A stretch of DNA of 39,438 bases from Mycobacterium sp. (GTDB taxonomy: Bacteria; Actinomycetota; Actinomycetes; Mycobacteriales; Mycobacteriaceae): the NCBI GenBank assembly GCA_011620645.1, contig WOYS01000042.1, positions 12,487-51,924 on the forward strand, written 5' to 3'. Made by a program: the position numbers and the translations under genes. Every line of letters begins with the position of its first letter. The first letter of the stretch is position 1. Of this stretch, positions 35,339 through 39,438 are shown piece after piece. The notes under the pieces were generated by a model. It saw only the letters and a list, made by a program, of their open reading frames with translations, was not told the origin of the DNA and made no database searches.

Positions 35339-35438
35339 TCGGCCCCGTGAATGCGGCCCTTCGGCCGTCGATCTCGGTGGGCGCATCGGCTGCACCGGGG
35401 CTAGGATCGGCGGTGAACAGGCTCACGTTGGGGGTGTG

Positions 35439-36827
35439 ATGAGCAGTACCGCGCTGCATGCGCCTGAGATCAAACTGCCGCCGGGGTCCCGGCTGCCGCG
35501 GGCACTGCAGATGGCCGCCTACCTGACGATGGCCCGGCCCCTGATGCAGCGATACTCCGATCGGTTCGGCACCGTCTTCTCCATGCACATCCCGGGTTTC
35601 GGTCCTGCTGTCGTCATCAGCGATCCCGGCCTGGCGAAACAGTTCTTCCAGTACCCGGCCGACGCGGTCCACGCGGTCGAGCCGAATCTCAGTGCCGTCA
35701 TCGGACCCGGGTCGACTTTTGGTCTGCAGGAAGACGAGCATAAGCGCCGTCGCAAGCTGCTGGTGCCACCGTTTCGCGGGCATCGGATGCGGGTGTACGA
35801 CAGCCTGCTGGAGGAGGAAACGCTGGCCGCGACCGCGAATTGGGTGGACGGCGAAGAGTTTCCGGTTATGCCGACGATGATGACGATCGGTCTGAATACC
35901 ATCCTGCGGGCGGTGTTCGGTGCCCGCGGCGATGAGTTGGACGCGCTGCGGCCGCTGGTACCCCACACTGTCGATGCGGCATCCCGGCTGGCGATGGTGC
36001 CCTGGCTGCACCGTGATTTCGGCCGGTTCAGCCCGTGGCGGCGTTACCTGGCCAAACGCGAAGCGATGTACGCGGTGCTCGATCAGGTGATTCAGCGCGC
36101 ACTGGACGATCCCGAGCTACCCGAACGCCAGGACGTGTTGGCCCTGCTGTTGCAGACGGTCGACGAGGACGGTGTCGCGATGGATCGTCGCGTCATCGCC
36201 GAGGAACTGCTGACCCTGGTGGGCGCCGGGCATGAGACGACGGCGACCACCGTCTCATGGGCGATCGAACGACTTCGCCGCCATCCCGAGGTGCTGGCCC
36301 GACTGGTCGCCGAGGTCGATGCAGGGCAGACGGCCTATCTGGACGCCACCGTTCAGGAGGTACTGCGAGTACGCCCGCCCATCGACGCCGTGGCGCGGCG
36401 GGTGGTGGCGCCGTCGATCACATTGGGACCGTGGGTGATTCCGCGGGACTACACCGTCGTGGTCGGGATCGGCCTGAGCCACCTCAACGATGCCTCCTTC
36501 GAGGACGCCGCCACGTTCGATCCGGGTCGATTCCTGGCCAATGCCCCCAACCCCTACGCGTGGGTTCCGTTCGGTGGCGGGGTCCGCCGGTGCCCGGGCG
36601 CGGCGTTTGCTCACATGGAAGTCGGTGTCATCCTCCGTACGTTGCTGCGCGAATTCGAGTTGGTGCCCACCGGTGCGCCTGCCGAGCGCTGGAAGAGCCG
36701 CGGTGTCGCCTTCGCGCCGGCCGGTGGCGGGCTGGTCAGCGTGCGACGGCGGCCCGGCCTGCAATCCCGCGAAGCGGGGGTTTCAGCCGCGGCGCGATCC
36801 GATCCAGAACTGCCGAGAGAACTCTGA
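35439..36827 (+). CDS. Cytochrome P450
   Basis: 462 residues, all P450 landmarks intact: I-helix AGAGHETTATT-type GAGHETTATT (~262-271), K-helix ExxR in EVLR (Glu307, Arg310), the PERF-like DPGRF, and the haem loop FGGGVRRCPGAAF with Cys385. Layout resembles the mycobacterial CYP135/CYP138 group. It likely hydroxylates a lipid or terpenoid, possibly the acyl part or carrier of the locus product. ATG 35439 has GGGGG upstream. Its stop shares CTGA with the probable start of the next gene. Confidence 0.92.
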   Translation: MSSTALHAPEIKLPPGSRLPRALQMAAYLTMARPLMQRYSDRFGTVFSMHIPGFGPAVVISDPGLAKQFFQYPADAVHAVEPNLSAVIGPGSTFGLQEDEHKRRRKLLVPPFRGHRMRVYDSLLEEETLAATANWVDGEEFPVMPTMMTIGLNTILRAVFGARGDELDALRPLVPHTVDAASRLAMVPWLHRDFGRFSPWRRYLAKREAMYAVLDQVIQRALDDPELPERQDVLALLLQTVDEDGVAMDRRVIAEELLTLVGAGHETTATTVSWAIERLRRHPEVLARLVAEVDAGQTAYLDATVQEVLRVRPPIDAVARRVVAPSITLGPWVIPRDYTVVVGIGLSHLNDASFEDAATFDPGRFLANAPNPYAWVPFGGGVRRCPGAAFAHMEVGVILRTLLREFELVPTGAPAERWKSRGVAFAPAGGGLVSVRRRPGLQSREAGVSAAARSDPELPREL

Positions 36828-37987
36828 GCGCGCCTCAGTGGTGGCTGCTGGCAGTTGTGCTCGTGGGGACACTGACCGCGTGCGCGCCAGAAGCACACCC
36901 GGCGCCGCTGCCGGCCACCCCGCCGATGGGATGGAGCAGCTGGAACAAATTCGGTTGTGCCATAGATGAATTGACGGTCCGCGAGAACGCCGATGCGCTG
37001 GTCGCCACGGGCATGGCCCGAGCCGGATACGAGTATGTCAATGTCGATGACTGCTGGATGGCTCCCGATCGGGACGCGGCGGGACGCCTGCAGGCCGATC
37101 CGTCCCGGTTCCCCAGCGGCATCGAGGCCCTTGCTGACTATGTGCATGCCCGAGGCCTGAAGTTCGGGTTGTACCAGTCGGCGGGCAGGCTTACCTGCCA
37201 GAAACTGCCCGGCAGCCTCGACCACGAGGTGAGCGATGCGCAGACGTTCGCCGACTGGGGTGTGGACCTGCTCAAGTACGACAACTGCAGCAATGAGGAC
37301 CGGCCCGCGCAGGAACGCTACGGCGCGATGGCGCAGGCGTTGGCCGGCACCGGGCGGCAGATCGCGCTCGTCATCTGCGATTGGGGTGACAGCCGGCCCT
37401 GGACGTGGGCCAGGGGTGTGGGCGCGGCGGCGTGGCGTACCTACGGCGATATCGCCGACACCTGGGACAGCATGCTGGCCATCATCGACCATCAGGTCGG
37501 GTTGGAGTCGTTCTCCGGTCCGGGCGGGTGGAATGACCCCGATTCTCTGCAGGTGGGCAATGGCGGCATGACCGACGAGCAGTACCGCGCGCAGCTGAGC
37601 ATGTGGGCGGTGCTCAATGCGCCGCTGATCGCCGGGAACGATCTGCGCGCCATGGACACCGCCACCCGGGACCTGCTGACCAATCCCGCGGTGCTGGAGG
37701 TGAACCAGGACTGGGGCGGGCAGCAAGGCCGGCGCGTGTTGTCCGACGGCCCGCGGGAGGTGTGGGTCAAACCGATGTCGACCGGCGACGCCGCGGTGGT
37801 GCTGCTCAACCGTGGCGAAGCGGCACAGGAAATATCGATCACGCCAACGGAGTTGGGCCTTCCCGACGCCACGATCTACGCCATGCGGGACCTGTGGACC
37901 GGCAGCCTTGAGTTCGGGACGACGGTGACGGCGCAGGTTCCCGGCCGGGCCGCGGCGCTAGTGCTGGTTGCCCCGCCGGGTACCTGA
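36824..37987 (+). CDS. GH27-family alpha-galactosidase-like lipoprotein, probable CTG start
   Basis: About 387 residues. A hydrophobic lead with lipobox GTLTAC (Cys20) precedes a GH27 catalytic domain: TPPMGWSSWNKFGC, YVNVDDCW, LLKYDNC with the nucleophile Asp153, and GGWNDPDSL with the acid/base Asp238. A small C-terminal beta domain ends the protein. No ATG, GTG or TTG lies close before the signal sequence; CTG 36824 overlaps the P450 stop as CTGA, the same geometry as the three ATGA overlaps here. The lead lacks Lys/Arg when started there, so a frameshift or another non-standard start remains possible. The enzyme would release alpha-linked galactose or a similar sugar at the surface. Confidence 0.8.
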   Translation: MSAPQWWLLAVVLVGTLTACAPEAHPAPLPATPPMGWSSWNKFGCAIDELTVRENADALVATGMARAGYEYVNVDDCWMAPDRDAAGRLQADPSRFPSGIEALADYVHARGLKFGLYQSAGRLTCQKLPGSLDHEVSDAQTFADWGVDLLKYDNCSNEDRPAQERYGAMAQALAGTGRQIALVICDWGDSRPWTWARGVGAAAWRTYGDIADTWDSMLAIIDHQVGLESFSGPGGWNDPDSLQVGNGGMTDEQYRAQLSMWAVLNAPLIAGNDLRAMDTATRDLLTNPAVLEVNQDWGGQQGRRVLSDGPREVWVKPMSTGDAAVVLLNRGEAAQEISITPTELGLPDATIYAMRDLWTGSLEFGTTVTAQVPGRAAALVLVAPPGT

Positions 37988-38112
37988 TCCGATTGCGCCC
38001 GATGCCCGACGGGCAGCTGCGTGGCATTCCCGAGTGGCCCGCTGAGCGACGTAACCCTACAATCACATTGCGAAAGGCCTCCGGTGCGAGTTTTGCCGAC
38101 GTGGGGATGCGT

Positions 38113-38532
38113 ATGAGTAACCAGTCCGATCGGTGGATCGCTACCGCGCGTCTACTGCGCTGCACCGGATTCGGAACAACCGGCCGCGCGGTTGACGCGC
38201 TGGTCGACCAGGATTTGTCGGCATATCTCGATCGCGTGTTGAGTACCGATCCCGATGCGGATCCCGGTGCGATGGCGACGCCGATGCCGCCGTTGGTCAG
38301 CGTGCCTGCCTATCCCGGAGCCGGCGCACCGCGGGCAGCGCAGGACGCCTGGAATAAGTTGGTCGACGATCAGATGCTGGAGCTGAGCAGGTGGTGGCTT
38401 CATCGCATGGTCGCGGTACACGAACCGATCCACGAAAAACTCACGCTGGTGTGGCACAACCATTTTGCCACCTCCGCAACGAAGGTACGGTACGCGAACT
38501 ATATCAGGACTCCAGACATAGCGACGGAATAG
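38113..38532 (+). pseudogene. DUF1800 protein, 5' fragment cut off at a transposon end
   Basis: It begins at ATG 38113 (ATG 38107 is an alternative) with SDRWIATARLLRCTGFG, the usual DUF1800 N-terminus, and keeps HEKLTLVWHNHFATSATKVRY. Intact relatives continue for several hundred residues after this block; here the similarity stops near 38505 and the frame ends in TAG at 38530-38532. The transposase gene begins on the other strand at once. DUF1800 genes are usually paired with DUF1501 genes, which would lie beyond the insertion. Confidence 0.75.
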
Positions 38533-38540
38533 TTGCAGGG

Positions 38541-39438
38541 TCATCGGTGGGATTTGATGCTGTAGCGCAGGGTCAGGTCGGTGCCGGGGTAGACGGTGTG
38601 GGTGTCGTTGAGGGCTTGGCAGAGTTCGTCGATGGCGGCGGTGTGCCGTGGTGCGGGCAGCGGGTCGAGGCGGATGTGCAGGGTGTTGGTGGCGTGGTTG
38701 GGGATGATGTCGCCGGATCCGGCCAGGGCGGTGCGGATCAGGGTGTGGGCTTCGTCGTCGGCGCGGGTGTAGCCGGTGGCGGTGAGGATCGCACGGGCAA
38801 GGTACTGCGCGGTGTTGAACGCGGCGATGCGGATGGCGTGGTGGATCAGTTTGGTTTCGGTGTCCAGCACCTGCTGGCCGGGGTGGACCTGCGCGAGCGG
38901 CAGCCGGGCAGGGAGCTCCTGGTGCGCGGTCAGTGCTGCGTCGAGTTCGGTGTCGGCGGTGTGCACGCCGGTGTTGATGGTGTTGATCATGGTGTTGGTG
39001 ACCATGATGGTGTGCCCAGGCGGTGGTAGCGATACCCGCAACAGTTCACGGTCGCGGGTGTTTTCGGCGGAATACAGTGCCCGGCGGGCCTTTTCGACCC
39101 GGGCGTAGGCGAGCTTCTTGGCCGGGTTGGGCACCATCCGGTCCGGGTCGTCCTGGTCGGTGCGGTAGCTGTCATGGGAGTCGAGATCGAAATGCATGCG
39201 GGCGTAGCGGTAGTGGTTCTCTTGGCGCCAGCGTGACCCCATCCGGTAGCGGATCTCGGCAGGTGGCAGATCACGGCGGGTGGTCAGGATGTGCATCTGG
39301 CGGGTTGCGGCGGTGTCGTGCAGGCTGACCTGCCGCATCGCAAACACCTCGCCCTTGCGGGGCCCGTCGGCGATGTCGAGGGTGACCTCGGTGTCGGCCA
39401 GTGCCCAGGTGTGGGTGCGGCCGCGCTCGTCGGTGTGG
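38541..39438 (-). CDS. Putative DDE-type transposase, C-terminal part (runs off the window)
   Basis: The frame is open from the window edge to TGA at 38541-38543, giving at least 298 residues; the true start lies outside. ILTTRRDLPPAEIRYRMGSRWRQENHYRYARMHFDLDSHDSY fits the last catalytic block of DDE transposases (R-W-x-x-E, Glu as third acid) followed by a helical C-terminal tail. I cannot assign an IS family. The gene ends a few bases from where the DUF1800 frame breaks, which places an IS end at about 38505-38540. No terminal repeat can be defined because the other end is not in the window. Confidence 0.6.
   Translation of the reverse strand, partial: HTDERGRTHTWALADTEVTLDIADGPRKGEVFAMRQVSLHDTAATRQMHILTTRRDLPPAEIRYRMGSRWRQENHYRYARMHFDLDSHDSYRTDQDDPDRMVPNPAKKLAYARVEKARRALYSAENTRDRELLRVSLPPPGHTIMVTNTMINTINTGVHTADTELDAALTAHQELPARLPLAQVHPGQQVLDTETKLIHHAIRIAAFNTAQYLARAILTATGYTRADDEAHTLIRTALAGSGDIIPNHATNTLHIRLDPLPAPRHTAAIDELCQALNDTHTVYPGTDLTLRYSIKSHR

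Noticed and set aside
34971-35438. N-terminal extension of the P450 into the GH16 gene
   Set aside because: It overlaps GH16 out of frame and has no P450 similarity before the ATG at 35439.

Overview
The window is a high-GC actinobacterial chromosome, almost certainly a Mycobacterium/Mycolicibacterium of the rapidly growing type. The diagnostic block is recC-recB-recD, a glyoxalase-II-like hydrolase, tRNA-Thr, tRNA-Met, rpmG, hadA-hadB-hadC, tRNA-Trp, secE, nusG, rplK, rplA. Its order matches the Rv0629c-Rv0641 region of M. tuberculosis as I remember it, and HadABC is specific to mycolic-acid bacteria.

Layout. Positions 1-1436 hold short repeats, a DUF559-like (Vsr/PD-(D/E)xK fold) gene and a 49-residue membrane peptide. 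Positions 1462-9479 (minus) are recC-recB-recD with 8-nt overlaps. Positions 9558-12468 (minus) hold a DUF2235 protein whose nucleophile motif is altered, a DUF2510/membrane/DUF4352-like protein and an MBL-fold hydrolase. Positions 12597-14191 are nsrR-hmp, a nitric-oxide sensing and detoxification pair. Positions 14180-15401 hold a second DUF559-like gene bracketed by two homologous ~128-bp hairpin-rich direct repeats. Positions 15518-20134 are the tRNA, ribosomal-protein and mycolate-dehydratase core, closed by a strong terminator. A 560-bp AT-richer gap follows. Positions 20761-37987 are an envelope-glycan locus: three GT2 and one GT4 glycosyltransferases, a Wzx-like flippase, a large membrane protein, a PapA/condensation-type acyltransferase, an SDR, a GMC oxidoreductase with a four-Cys motif, a membrane EEP-family hydrolase, an esterase-like lipoprotein, a secreted GH16, a cytochrome P450 and a GH27 lipoprotein. 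The window ends in a DUF1800 gene cut off next to a transposase that runs off the edge.

Working together. In M. tuberculosis the mycolic acid methyltransferases follow rplA; here that place is taken by the glycan locus. I infer that it builds, acylates, exports and trims an extracellular glycolipid or polysaccharide. The product is unknown to me.

The two observations I rate highest are: (1) the DUF559-like genes, which carry an identical TTGTCGGTG box exactly 20 nt before the ATG in both copies, one copy also sitting inside paired hairpin repeats with fixed 71-nt motif spacing, which looks like a mobile or self-targeting element; and (2) a recurring pattern of short tandem duplications (17-41 bp) that include or directly follow stop codons at six gene ends.
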